DNA from: Bin87 sp965232895
Lineage (GTDB): Bacteria; Chloroflexota; Dehalococcoidia; Lucifugimonadales; UBA3495
Assembly: GCA_965232895.1 (NCBI GenBank)
Contig: OZ247430.1
Span: 992,001-1,056,000 of the forward strand
Direction: 5' to 3'
Length of the DNA stretch: 64,000 nt
Shown here one piece after another: positions 33,433 to 41,111 of this stretch (within the stretch, counting starts at the first letter, position 1; each line of letters begins with the position of its first letter). The translations under genes were made by a program, and so were the position numbers. Under the pieces are notes generated by a model. It made no database searches and was not told the DNA's origin. It was given only the letters and a program-made list of their open reading frames with translations.

Positions 33433-33861
33433 ATGTCGACAATTCCCGGTCTCGAAAGACCCGGTCCGGTTCCCAATGATATGACCCGGCCTTTCTGGGA
33501 CGCCTGCAACGAGCGGCGTCTGGTACTGCAGAACTGCGCCGCCTGCCAGCGGCTGCACTATCCGCCCGCCCAGCGGTGCGACCAGTGCGGGTCGGCCGAG
33601 AACTTCGAGTGGAAAGAGGTGGAGGGCAAGGGGCACATCGACGTGTACATGGTGATCCGCGACTCGCGCATCCGGGGGTTCCGGTCGGCGCAGCCGATCA
33701 ACTTCGCGGTGATAACCCTGGACGAGGACCCGGGCATCAACTTCCTGTCCAACCTCCCGGGCACTCCGCCGGGGGAGGTTCCCGTGGGAGCCCCGGTGGA
33801 ACTGATATTTGAGGAAACGAGCACCGGCCAGTTGGTCCACGAATGGCAGGTGGTCACGTAG
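33433..33861 (+). CDS. DUF35 (Zn-ribbon/OB-fold) acyl-CoA-associated protein
   Basis: 142 aa; ATG at 33433 follows AGGAGGG. N-terminal helix (MTRPFWDACNERRLVLQNC), a rubredoxin-like zinc ribbon with C-x2-C pairs (NCAACQRLHYPP, RCDQCGS), then an OB-fold. DUF35 proteins are encoded beside thiolase-like or HMG-CoA-synthase-like enzymes and form complexes that help handle acyl-CoA. Here the thiolase-like gene follows directly, which fits. Confidence 0.9.
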   Translation: MSTIPGLERPGPVPNDMTRPFWDACNERRLVLQNCAACQRLHYPPAQRCDQCGSAENFEWKEVEGKGHIDVYMVIRDSRIRGFRSAQPINFAVITLDEDPGINFLSNLPGTPPGEVPVGAPVELIFEETSTGQLVHEWQVVT

Positions 33862-33915
33862 GCCACCCCGGTCATGCGGGTTCGGAAACAGCGCAGCGGG
33901 CATGAGGGAGCTGAG

Positions 33916-35211
33916 ATGGTTAGCAATACCGGTTGGATGAGAAATCAAGAGGGTCTGGGACTCTGGGAGCACCGCGGCCAGGTCGCCATCGTGGGTTGGG
34001 GACAATCCCACATCGACCGGCGGTGGGACGGCGTGACCCTGGACCGGAGCTGCGGCGGCCTGACCAAGGAGGCCTGCCTGAAGGCGATTGCGGACGCCGG
34101 CCTGTCCCTGGACGACATCGACGGGCTCATCACCAGTGCGGAGACCCGCGCCGAGCAGACCTGGGCGCCGCGCCCTTATTTTGACCCGCCCTACGACACC
34201 GAGGATGGGCTGACCTTCACCTCGGCGGATTGGATAGAGCGTGAGCTGGGGATGAAGAACGTCCAGTACCGGGTGTCCGACGCGCCGTACATCGGGCCGA
34301 TGATGGGCCTGGCGGCGCAGGCGGTGGGTGACGGCCTATGCGAGACCGCGCTGGTGTGGTACCCGATGGTCAACCTCGCCGGCCGGTACGGGCACAACAA
34401 CCCGCAGAACAACAGCGATGAGGCGCCCGGGCCCAGCGCGTTCACGCTGCCGTGGGGCTACCAGAGCGGCGCGATGTTCAACAACCTGGTGATTTTCCAG
34501 CAGTACTGCAAGAAGTACGGCAAGTCCCACGACGGGCTGGCCGATCTCTGCCTGAACCTGCGCCGCAACGGCCTGATGACTCCCTGGAGCTACTACGCGC
34601 TGCACGAGCCGTATCAGCTCACCCGTGAGGACTACCTGAACGGGCGCGTGATCGAGGAACCGCTGGTGATCTACGACTGCGACCGGCCGGTGAACACCTG
34701 CGCGGCCTTCATCTTCACCACCGCGGAGCGCGCCAAAGACCTCAGGCAAAAGCCGGCCTACGTCCTTAACCACGCCCAGAACGGCGGCCGGGGCCGGAGC
34801 ACCATGGCGACCCTGGAAGAGCACCAGGAAGCCGTCGCCAGCCTGGCGCGCAAGATGTGGGAGGGTTCCGGCCTCGGACCTGACGACGTTGACATCTTCA
34901 ACCCCTACGACGGCTACCTCACCTTCACCCAGCAGTTCCTCGAGGGTTTTCAGTGGCACGGGGTCAAGTGGGGCGAGGCCCACGACTTCTACGCCGACGA
35001 CATCCGGGTCGAGGGGCCGCATCCTTTCCTTTCCAGCGGCGGAAACAACGGAACCGGCCGAACCCGCGCCTGTCTCTTCTCCGACAGCCTGGAGCAGCTT
35101 CGGGGCACGGCGGGGCCACGGCAGGTAACCACCCGGAACGACACTGCCCTGGCCGGCTGCAACACGCCCGACAGCAACGGGTTCCTGATGCTCAGCAAGC
35201 ACCCGGACTAG
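33916..35211 (+). CDS. thiolase-like (SCP2/lipid-transfer-type) protein
   Basis: 431 aa; ATG at 33916 has GAGGGA upstream. Thiolase fold features: VAIVGWGQSHIDRR at the start, SLDDIDGLIT, the repeated Rossmann-like half from about 280, DVDIFNPYDGYLTFTQQFLE and FLSSGGNNGTGRTR. The N-terminal catalytic Cys of true thiolases (SGCASG context) is absent; the aligned stretch reads RVSDAPYIGPMMG. So it belongs to the lipid-transfer/SCP2-thiolase-like group that partners with DUF35. A retro-aldol or thiolysis step on a sterol- or lipid-like CoA ester is possible but unproven. Confidence 0.85.
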   Translation: MVSNTGWMRNQEGLGLWEHRGQVAIVGWGQSHIDRRWDGVTLDRSCGGLTKEACLKAIADAGLSLDDIDGLITSAETRAEQTWAPRPYFDPPYDTEDGLTFTSADWIERELGMKNVQYRVSDAPYIGPMMGLAAQAVGDGLCETALVWYPMVNLAGRYGHNNPQNNSDEAPGPSAFTLPWGYQSGAMFNNLVIFQQYCKKYGKSHDGLADLCLNLRRNGLMTPWSYYALHEPYQLTREDYLNGRVIEEPLVIYDCDRPVNTCAAFIFTTAERAKDLRQKPAYVLNHAQNGGRGRSTMATLEEHQEAVASLARKMWEGSGLGPDDVDIFNPYDGYLTFTQQFLEGFQWHGVKWGEAHDFYADDIRVEGPHPFLSSGGNNGTGRTRACLFSDSLEQLRGTAGPRQVTTRNDTALAGCNTPDSNGFLMLSKHPD

Positions 35212-35214
35212 GTA

Positions 35215-35345
35215 GCGTTGACATTTGGGAAATTACCCGTCATTCCTGCGCAGGCAAGAATCCAGAGACCGCCGCTAATAGAAACGTTCTGGATTCCCGC
35301 TTTCGCGGGAATGACGACCGGGACCGCATGCCACCGTCAGGGCCT
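35215..35345. repeat. palindromic repeat element (core family 1)
   Basis: Core arms cgtcattcctgcgcaggcaa and ggattcccgctttcgcggga, preceded by tgacatttgggaaattaccc, a terminal motif that reappears inverted near 38890-38915. The element abuts the 3' end of the second MidA gene, and its ccttttcaa motif contributes the last codons. Confidence 0.75.
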
Positions 35346-36533
35346 TTTCAACGTCCCTGACTGAAAGCCCAGCAGCTCGACGCCGGGCGACATACCCCTG
35401 GCCTGCGCGAGCACTTTGAAGTCGCCGTACTCCTCCGGGTACACCAGCGTCAGCATGGCGATGCGGTTGAGTTCGGCGCGGGCTGCCGACAGGCCCGGCG
35501 TCCCCGGGGCGTCCAGAAACTCGTGGAAGCCAAGGTTCGTCAGGAATTCCCGCTGCAGCGTGTAGCCCACGGTTTCCAGGCCGTGCCGCTGGCCCAGCCG
35601 CATGAGGGACGTGAAGTCCACCTGGCAGGTGATGTCCTGCTGCCCGACGTCCTGGTAGGGGTCGTCGCTGATGGCGTGCCGATTGAAACAAACCAGGGTG
35701 CCCTGGGCATTGTCGGGCGAGTAGAGGAGTTCCGCCAGTTCACCGTAGTCGATGGTGAGGACGAACCCACGATCGAGGGCTCTGCCAACCTGGCCGATCC
35801 AGTCCGCAATGGCCAGGTTCACCTCGCCGCGATACCCTTCAGGCAGGTACCGGCCCAGGGCGGCCAGCCGCTCGGCGATGCGCGGCGAGGACGGCTCGCC
35901 CAGGACTTCGACGAATTGCTCGCCGTCCGTGCCGACGAAAACCTCCCTGACGCTGCCATCCTTGATGGCGAACCGGTGCACCGGCAAGTTGTCGATCAGC
36001 TCGTTGCAGAGGATGCAGCCGACGATGTTTCGGAAGGCCGGGAGTCCTTGGGCTCTGACTCGTTGGACGGCCCGTACCGGGTCTCGCCCGCTTGAGGCTA
36101 TCCCATCGCCCGACGGGTTGAGCGCTTGCGGGTGGAGGGCGGACGAATGGACCCAACCGGGCTCGTAGTCTGCGCCCACGCAGTAAAGCGCTGCGGCGAA
36201 CCGGGGCGTCAAGTGGCGGCAAGCGTCGGCGATGCTTCGAGCCAGGGCGCCGTCCCCGGAACCGACCTCGATCAGGTGGAACACGGAAGGTTCACCGAGG
36301 AGTCGCCACATCTCCTCGAGTTGCCGGGCTATCAGGGCGCCGAACACCGGGTGACTGGTGGGAGAGGTGCCGAAGTGGGCGTTGATCCGGCTGCCCCGGG
36401 TGGCATAAAAACCTCCATTGGGGGAGTACAGGCAGGCCTCCATGAACCGGGCGAAGGTGATCCGCCCGTCCCTGCGGATGAGGTCCCTGATTTCCTGCTC
36501 GACTGCTGATTCCAACATAGTCTCCAGAACCAT
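35337..36533 (-). CDS. MidA-family (NDUFAF7/DUF185) SAM-dependent methyltransferase, paralog 2
   Basis: 398 aa. Motifs parallel to the copy at 26363: GRITFARFMEACLYSPNGGFY, SHPVFGALIARQLEEM, SAM-binding HLIEVGSGDGALARSI, ILCNELIDNLPVHRF and VLTIDYGELAELL. Sequence divergence shows an old duplication. The final residues (GTLKRP) come from the adjacent repeat element, so the original C-terminus may have been replaced. The start region carries a 15-bp tandem duplication that includes the ribosome-binding site and ATG, giving two in-frame starts (residues 1 and 6). Confidence 0.88.
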   Translation of the reverse strand: MVLETMLESAVEQEIRDLIRRDGRITFARFMEACLYSPNGGFYATRGSRINAHFGTSPTSHPVFGALIARQLEEMWRLLGEPSVFHLIEVGSGDGALARSIADACRHLTPRFAAALYCVGADYEPGWVHSSALHPQALNPSGDGIASSGRDPVRAVQRVRAQGLPAFRNIVGCILCNELIDNLPVHRFAIKDGSVREVFVGTDGEQFVEVLGEPSSPRIAERLAALGRYLPEGYRGEVNLAIADWIGQVGRALDRGFVLTIDYGELAELLYSPDNAQGTLVCFNRHAISDDPYQDVGQQDITCQVDFTSLMRLGQRHGLETVGYTLQREFLTNLGFHEFLDAPGTPGLSAARAELNRIAMLTLVYPEEYGDFKVLAQARGMSPGVELLGFQSGTLKRP

Positions 36534-36545
36534 AGTCTCCAGAAC
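36516..36545. repeat. 15-bp tandem duplication containing Shine-Dalgarno and start codon
   Basis: The 15-mer catagtctccagaac occurs twice in a row (36516-36530, 36531-36545). On the minus strand each unit reads GTTCTGGAGACTATG, i.e. a GGAG site followed by ATG. Because 15 is a multiple of 3, both starts are in frame. Confidence 0.85.
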
Positions 36546-36930
36546 CGACCAGGATTTTCCGGCCCCATTGGCGCGCTTATTGATGACAACCGCGGGGGAG
36601 GTCAGTTCGATTATGTCATCAACGTCGATACCGGCAACAGCCGTCAGAAGCAGCAGGATTTTCGGGATTTACGGATTATCAGGATTATGGCCGACAGGCC
36701 GGGCAGGCCGGCGCATCCTGTTTCTGACAATTCCCCGGCGCGGCAACGCCTGGATGCCTTTCGTCGCCGTCTCGCCCACAGTTGATACTGGACGGGATCA
36801 CAAGCAGGGCCTTCTGGCGCAGAAATCTCCAGTAGTACGTCTCGCCGACGACCGTGACAATCGATACCGTTTATATCAACGGCGTCGCTCACAATGGTGT
36901 GGATGGTGCTATTGGCTCGCCTTCATTTTG
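36534..36930. other. gene-poor interval between MidA paralog and lipoprotein gene
   Basis: I find no convincing coding region. It contains a family-2 palindromic element at 36643-36728. The stretch 36740-36890 has short degraded open frames on the minus strand, possibly a decayed gene, with no recognisable family. Confidence 0.5.
36643..36728. repeat. palindromic element, family 2
   Basis: Ends gtcagaagcagcaggat and atcctgtttctgac are imperfect inverted copies. The interior carries gggatttacggattatcagg as in the copies at 23366 and 38658. Confidence 0.7.
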
Positions 36931-37623
36931 CTAATCGAAGAGGGAAGGCCACTCCGATGGAGGCAATTTGTCATGATTGTTTGCCGCACTGATTACCGCA
37001 GATTTCAAGCTCTTTTCGTCTTTCACACCAGCGTAAGCCGGGTCTGTACCGTCGAAGTTTCTAATCGCCTCTCCATCCAATGGTATGAGGCTCCAATCGG
37101 CGGCCAGCGAGTAGAGTCCCGGATTCGGCGTGGCTAATAACGAAAACATTATACGCTCGCCTATTTGGGGCGATTGCAAATTGTAAATTCCTGAAAGCGC
37201 CAATCGCGGGTTGTCCTTCATCTTTGCTATCTTTGCTAATGAACCATCATCTAGCAGAACTTGTTCTACCGACAGTTCGTAGTATGTCTCTTGTCTCCGT
37301 GGTTCCGGGTACCCTTGAGCAACCAAAGCGGCTGCATCCGCAGGGTTCCCGACGACAATACTCCTCGTTTCGCTGACAGACAAGATCGTCGCTATGACGA
37401 CTGCGTCAGACCGGTTTACCAATTCCTGCACGGTAACTGGCGCCTTAAAAATGGATGCACTGTTGGACAGGCCTATCCTAACTGGCTCAACAGATTGGGA
37501 TGGAGATTCCGATTGGACGCCGGGTCCGTCTGAGGCGGACCCTTCCGCACAGGCAGTGGTGACGAAGATCGTCAATATCGCCAACGATATGTTGCAGACG
37601 AGTTTGCTCTTCAGCGTTTTCAT
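36931..37623 (-). CDS. putative lipoprotein of unknown function
   Basis: 230 aa. Lipoprotein signal peptide: MKTLKSKLVCNISLAILTIF followed by VTTAC with the lipid-bearing C25, then a Ser/Pro/Glu-rich linker. The mature part looks like an alpha/beta domain with VQELVNRSDAVVIATILSVSE and YYELSVEQVLL, reminiscent of small secreted domains but not assignable. The gene has lower GC than its surroundings. It is divergent from the MmeI fragment that starts 36 bases upstream. Confidence 0.7.
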   Translation of the reverse strand: MKTLKSKLVCNISLAILTIFVTTACAEGSASDGPGVQSESPSQSVEPVRIGLSNSASIFKAPVTVQELVNRSDAVVIATILSVSETRSIVVGNPADAAALVAQGYPEPRRQETYYELSVEQVLLDDGSLAKIAKMKDNPRLALSGIYNLQSPQIGERIMFSLLATPNPGLYSLAADWSLIPLDGEAIRNFDGTDPAYAGVKDEKSLKSAVISAANNHDKLPPSEWPSLFD

Positions 37624-37659
37624 GGTAGAAGCGGTGATGATGTTAAAGGAGCCATAGCG

Positions 37660-38169
37660 TTGCTAACCCGTTACATTGCCACTTGTCAAGTTTCCAAACA
37701 TCGCTGCTTCCAGTACATTAACACTGACACCATCCCGGATGGAACATTAATCGCTTTTTGTCGTGAGGATGACTCTTTTCTCGGCATACTGGATAGTCGC
37801 ACCCACAAGGTATGGACTGCCGCTATTGGCACACAGCTGCGGGAAAAGGAATCGGGCCGGCGTTACATCATCAGCGAGTGCTTTGAGAAGTTTCCCTTTC
37901 CGAGTCCGACGACATCGCAGCGCGAGGCGGTAGCGGAGGCGGCGCGGACGCTGGACGAGCAGCGGCGCAACGTCTGCCGGCCCAACGGCAGGTACCGCCG
38001 CTCCATGACCGCGCTGTACAACGAAAACCCGCCGTGGCTGCGGACGGCCCACGCCGAGCTGGACGCGGCGACAGCCGACGCCTACGGCTGGCCGCCGGAC
38101 CTGTCGGATGACGAGATACTGCGCCGCCTGGCGCGGCTCAACGTGAGCGGCGAGGCCGGGACGCGGTGA
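37660..38169 (+). pseudogene. C-terminal fragment of an MmeI-type restriction-methylase
   Basis: 169 codons. HRCFQYINTDTIPDGTLIAFC, FLGILDSRTHKVWTAA, CFEKFPFP, LDEQRRNV...LTALYNE and AYGWPPDLSDDEILRRLARLN match the target-recognition and C-terminal region of MmeI-family enzymes (the family also seen at 1-1326). The nuclease and methylase parts are absent; the fragment starts just downstream of the divergent lipoprotein gene. It is therefore a leftover of a deleted R-M gene, whether or not a short protein is still made. Confidence 0.75.
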
Positions 38170-38215
38170 CGGGCTCGGTGAGGGAGAACCCCGCTCAATC
38201 AGTCTTCCAGATCGA

Positions 38216-38548
38216 TCAGTCTTTCAGCAGGATGTACACCGCGCCCGACGGGGACAGGTCGTGGTGCGAGTGCCCCTTGCCCGTGGTGTCCTCCATCAGG
38301 CGGATGTCACCGGCCCGCAGGACCCGCCTGGAGCCGTCGCTGGCTCCGATTTCCACCTCGCCGGACAGGTGGATGATCAGCCGTCGCTCCGGCAGGGGAT
38401 GAAAGTCCATCTGCCGCGACCCGTCAAACTCCTGGACGCGCGCCTCGGAGACGTTGATCAGCGCCCCCAGCTCCGGATGCTCCTCCAGTTTCAGGTCTTC
38501 GATGTGGCTCTCGCCGTCGGCGTCTGAAAATACCCGGTAAATTGCCAT
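38216..38548 (-). CDS. cupin-domain protein
   Basis: 110 aa, single small beta-barrel. GSRQMDFHPLPERRLIIHLSGEVEIG and VLRAGDIRLMEDTTGKGHSHHDL resemble the two cupin motifs, with clustered histidines (GHSHH) that may bind a metal. GAGGG lies upstream of the ATG. Cupins of this size include sugar isomerases, dioxygenase-like enzymes and sensors; no specific role can be given. Confidence 0.75.
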   Translation of the reverse strand: MAIYRVFSDADGESHIEDLKLEEHPELGALINVSEARVQEFDGSRQMDFHPLPERRLIIHLSGEVEIGASDGSRRVLRAGDIRLMEDTTGKGHSHHDLSPSGAVYILLKD

Positions 38549-38657
38549 GTTGCCCTCAAACCGTTTGTTGAATGTGGCTGCCGGCGGCTGCCGGTCCAGC
38601 GCTGCCTACAACGTTACCACGCTGACGGGCCACTCATGCGCGCCCACTTTCGCAAAT

Positions 38658-38735
38658 CGTCAGAATCAGGATTGGCGGGATTCAGGTATTATCAGGATTG
38701 GAACCGTTCCGCGATGGCGGTCTCCCAATCCTGTC
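38658..38735. repeat. palindromic element, family 2, partial
   Basis: Begins cgtcagaatcaggattggcg, continues ttatcaggattggaaccgtt and ends tcccaatcctg. Shares the ggaaccgtt segment (inverted) with the copy at 23366-23478. The right terminus is lost. Confidence 0.65.
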
Positions 38736-38752
38736 CAGGCAGTGTTGACGTT

Positions 38753-38920
38753 TCGCGTCATTCTGGCGAAAGAACGTCACCCCGTACTTGATACGGGGCC
38801 GGAATCCAGTGTGCTACAGCAGGGTGAAATCCGGCAGACTTTCCGATGGCAAAGGTTTCCGGGTTCCGGCTTTCGCAGGAACGACGGGCAATTTCCCATT
38901 AGGGGTATTTTGACAATCCC
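38753..38920. repeat. palindromic repeat element (core family 1)
   Basis: Left arm cgtcattctggcgaaagaac, an inner gtacttgatacggggccgga palindrome-like stretch, right arm gttccggctttcgcaggaac, then gggcaatttcccattagggg and ttttgaca, inverted relative to the start of the 35215 element. Lies just upstream of moeA. Confidence 0.7.
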
Positions 38921-38948
38921 AACGCGGATAGTTAGCATCGCATTCACA

Positions 38949-40190
38949 ATGGCGGAATTTTTCAACGTGTTGCCTCCGGGGGAGGCGTTGGCGTTGCTCC
39001 TGGATCGTCTTCCGGAGCGACCGGCGATGGGGGTGTGTGTGGTGGAAACCGTCGAGGCGTTGGGAAGGGTCGTCGCGGCGGACATTCGGGCGACCGAATC
39101 CCTCCCTGCTTTTGCCCGGTCCACTATGGACGGCTACAGCGTGCGCGCGGCTGACACCTATGGGGCCAGCGACGGACTGCCGGCCTGGTTCACGCTGGTG
39201 GGCGAGGTGCCCATGGGGCGGGAGCCTGATGTGAGCCTGGGCGTCGGCGAGGCGGCGGTGGCCTACACCGGCGGGATGCTGGCCGGAAACGCCGACGCCG
39301 TGGTCATGATGGAGCATACCCAGGCCGTCGACGCCCACACCATTGAGGTTATGCGGCCGGCGGCTCCCGGCGAGAACGTCGCGCAGCCCGGTGAGGACGT
39401 GCGGGTCGGAGAGTCGGTCCTGCCAGCGGGCCACGTGATCCGGCCCCAGGACGTCGGCGCGCTGCTCGCCCTGGGTATCGAGCGGGTGAAGGTGACCGAG
39501 CGGCCGCGGGTGGGCATCCTGTCCATGGGGGACGAGGTGGTTCGTCCCGGCGCCACTCCCGGCCCGGGACAGGTGCGGGACATCAACACCTACACCGTCG
39601 CCGGGCAGGTTGTGTCCGCCGGCGGGGTCCCGCATCCCCTGGGATTGGTTGGTGACGACTACGAGGAACAGCTGGCTGCGGCGCGGCAGGGGTTGGCTCA
39701 GACCGATATGCTGGCGCTGTCGGCGGGCAGCTCGGTCAGCGCGCGGGACCGCACGGTGGACATCATCGCCGATCTTGGCGAACCCGGGCCCCTGGCGCAC
39801 GGGCTGGCGCTGCGTCCCGGCAAGCCGGCTATCGTGGGTCTGTGCGATGGCAAACCGGTCATCGGGTTGCCGGGCAACCCGGTGTCGGCGATGGTGGTGA
39901 GCAGCCTCCTGGTGCGGCCTACGGTGTACCGGCTCATGGGCTGCGCTCACCCGCCGCCTCCGAACGAACGGACGGCGGCGCTGGCGCAGGACATCCCATC
40001 CGCGGCGGGGCGCGAAGACTATGTGCCAGTGCGATTGGTGAAAGGTGAAAACGGTAAGGAGGAAGCCCATCCGGTGTGGGGCAAGAGCGGTTATATCTTC
40101 ACGTTGGTCAGGGCGGACGGCCTGGTGAGAGTGCCGGCGGACGTGGGCGGGATCTACGCGGGCGAGCTGGTGCAGGTGCTGCGGTTTTAG
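38949..40190 (+). CDS. moeA: molybdopterin molybdenumtransferase MoeA
   Basis: 413 aa; the ATG at 38949 is where family homology starts. Motifs: ESLPAFARSTMDGYSVRAADT, VAYTGGMLAGNADAVVMMEHT, the MoCF-biosynthesis domain with VGILSMGDEVV, QVRDINTYTV and LALSAGSSVSARD, and the closing GKPVIGLPGNPVSAMV. It inserts molybdenum into adenylylated molybdopterin. A second MoeA fused to a PBP-like domain lies 1 kb downstream, a common pairing; here the two are split by a DUF3800 gene. Confidence 0.92.
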   Translation: MAEFFNVLPPGEALALLLDRLPERPAMGVCVVETVEALGRVVAADIRATESLPAFARSTMDGYSVRAADTYGASDGLPAWFTLVGEVPMGREPDVSLGVGEAAVAYTGGMLAGNADAVVMMEHTQAVDAHTIEVMRPAAPGENVAQPGEDVRVGESVLPAGHVIRPQDVGALLALGIERVKVTERPRVGILSMGDEVVRPGATPGPGQVRDINTYTVAGQVVSAGGVPHPLGLVGDDYEEQLAAARQGLAQTDMLALSAGSSVSARDRTVDIIADLGEPGPLAHGLALRPGKPAIVGLCDGKPVIGLPGNPVSAMVVSSLLVRPTVYRLMGCAHPPPPNERTAALAQDIPSAAGREDYVPVRLVKGENGKEEAHPVWGKSGYIFTLVRADGLVRVPADVGGIYAGELVQVLRF

Positions 40191-40192
40191 AT

Positions 40193-41086
40193 ATGAAAGT
40201 AATGTTCCTGGATGAATCAGGCGACCACAATCTGATGAGAATCGACCCGCAGTATCCCGTGTTTGTCCTGGGAGGAGTGATTATGGATGCCGATTACGCT
40301 GCCGGACCTTTGAGGGAAGCGGTGGAAGATTTCAAACGTGAGATATTCGAGCGTACCGACATCACGCTGCACACGGCGGATATTGCGCGCAACCGGAACG
40401 GATTTGAGCCGCTACAGGATGCAGTCTTTCGTGTGGGTTTTTACAATCGGCTGAATGCACTGATGCGAAATCTGGAATACTCGGTGGTTGCGTGTGCCAT
40501 CCGCAAAAAATCATTCCGGGCGCTTCATGGCATGTTTGCCCCTGACCCGTATTTACACGCCTTTTCTATGTTGGTAGAGATACTTTGCTCTGACTTGGCC
40601 AAAACCGGCAGCAATGGGATTGTAATTTCTGAAAGCAGGGACACCGCTTTGGATCGTCGTCTTGAGGCGGAATGGCTTACTCTGAAATCCGATGGCAGAT
40701 CAGAGGCTGCGATGGAAAGACTGCACTCCCTGACCATCCTGGGTAAAGGGGATAATATCACCGGACTAGAGATAGCGGATCTGGTGGTATCACCGGTCGG
40801 ACGTAGAGTTATTGGGAGGTTAAATCACGAGGACTGGCATATCGTGGAGGAAAAGTTGCTCCGCAACGATGCGAAAGTTGCTCCGCAACGATGCGGGGGA
40901 ATATTCAGGTTATGGCCTTATCGTATTGCCTTAAACGGCAAGGGCTGGCGCCCGCTACGCAGGCCCCAGCCCTGTTGTAATGTCCCGGTCAGGCAGTGGG
41001 CCAGCCTCGGGTTAATTCGTGCCACCAGCCCATGCTGCTTGCTACATTTATACCTGACTAACGCACTAATGTCAAAAAAGCTGTAG
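40193..41086 (+). CDS. DUF3800-family protein with a duplication-shifted C-terminus
   Basis: 297 aa. RNase-H-like DUF3800 motifs: MFLDESGDHN (acidic D7, E8, D11), HTADIARNRNG, VISESRDTALDRRLEAEW and NITGLEIADLVVSPVGRR. A perfect 22-bp tandem duplication at 40852-40895 shifts the frame near residue 228. Without it the protein would end NDAGEYSGYGLIVLP at 40931, the usual family ending; with it there are ~55 unrelated residues ending SKKL. DUF3800 proteins are often in defence or mobile contexts. It sits between the two MoeA genes and has lower GC, suggesting insertion. Confidence 0.75.
   Translation: MKVMFLDESGDHNLMRIDPQYPVFVLGGVIMDADYAAGPLREAVEDFKREIFERTDITLHTADIARNRNGFEPLQDAVFRVGFYNRLNALMRNLEYSVVACAIRKKSFRALHGMFAPDPYLHAFSMLVEILCSDLAKTGSNGIVISESRDTALDRRLEAEWLTLKSDGRSEAAMERLHSLTILGKGDNITGLEIADLVVSPVGRRVIGRLNHEDWHIVEEKLLRNDAKVAPQRCGGIFRLWPYRIALNGKGWRPLRRPQPCCNVPVRQWASLGLIRATSPCCLLHLYLTNALMSKKL
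40852..40895 (+). repeat. 22-bp perfect tandem duplication
   Basis: The 22-mer beginning aaagttgctccgcaacgatg occurs at 40852-40873 and 40874-40895. Because 22 is not a multiple of 3, it shifts the reading frame of the DUF3800 gene. Confidence 0.92.
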
Positions 41087-41111
41087 TCCAGCACAGGGCA
41101 ACGTCGTAGCA

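Larger units (their letters stand above)
38549..38948. other. intergenic interval with two repeat elements
   Basis: Divergent spacer between cupin and moeA. It holds a partial family-2 element (38658-38735) and a family-1 core element (38753-38920). Open frames here extend from moeA but translate repeat DNA and are not supported as coding. Confidence 0.6.

Noticed and set aside
36740..36892. Degraded retropepsin-like gene on the minus strand
   Set aside because: Short frames here were compared by eye with the five retropepsins; no DTG or VIG/LIG core motif is visible, so the idea was dropped.
40947..40980. Intrinsic terminator after the DUF3800 gene
   Set aside because: There is a GC-rich inverted repeat (agggctgg...ccagccct) but no T-tract, and the current frame reads through it.
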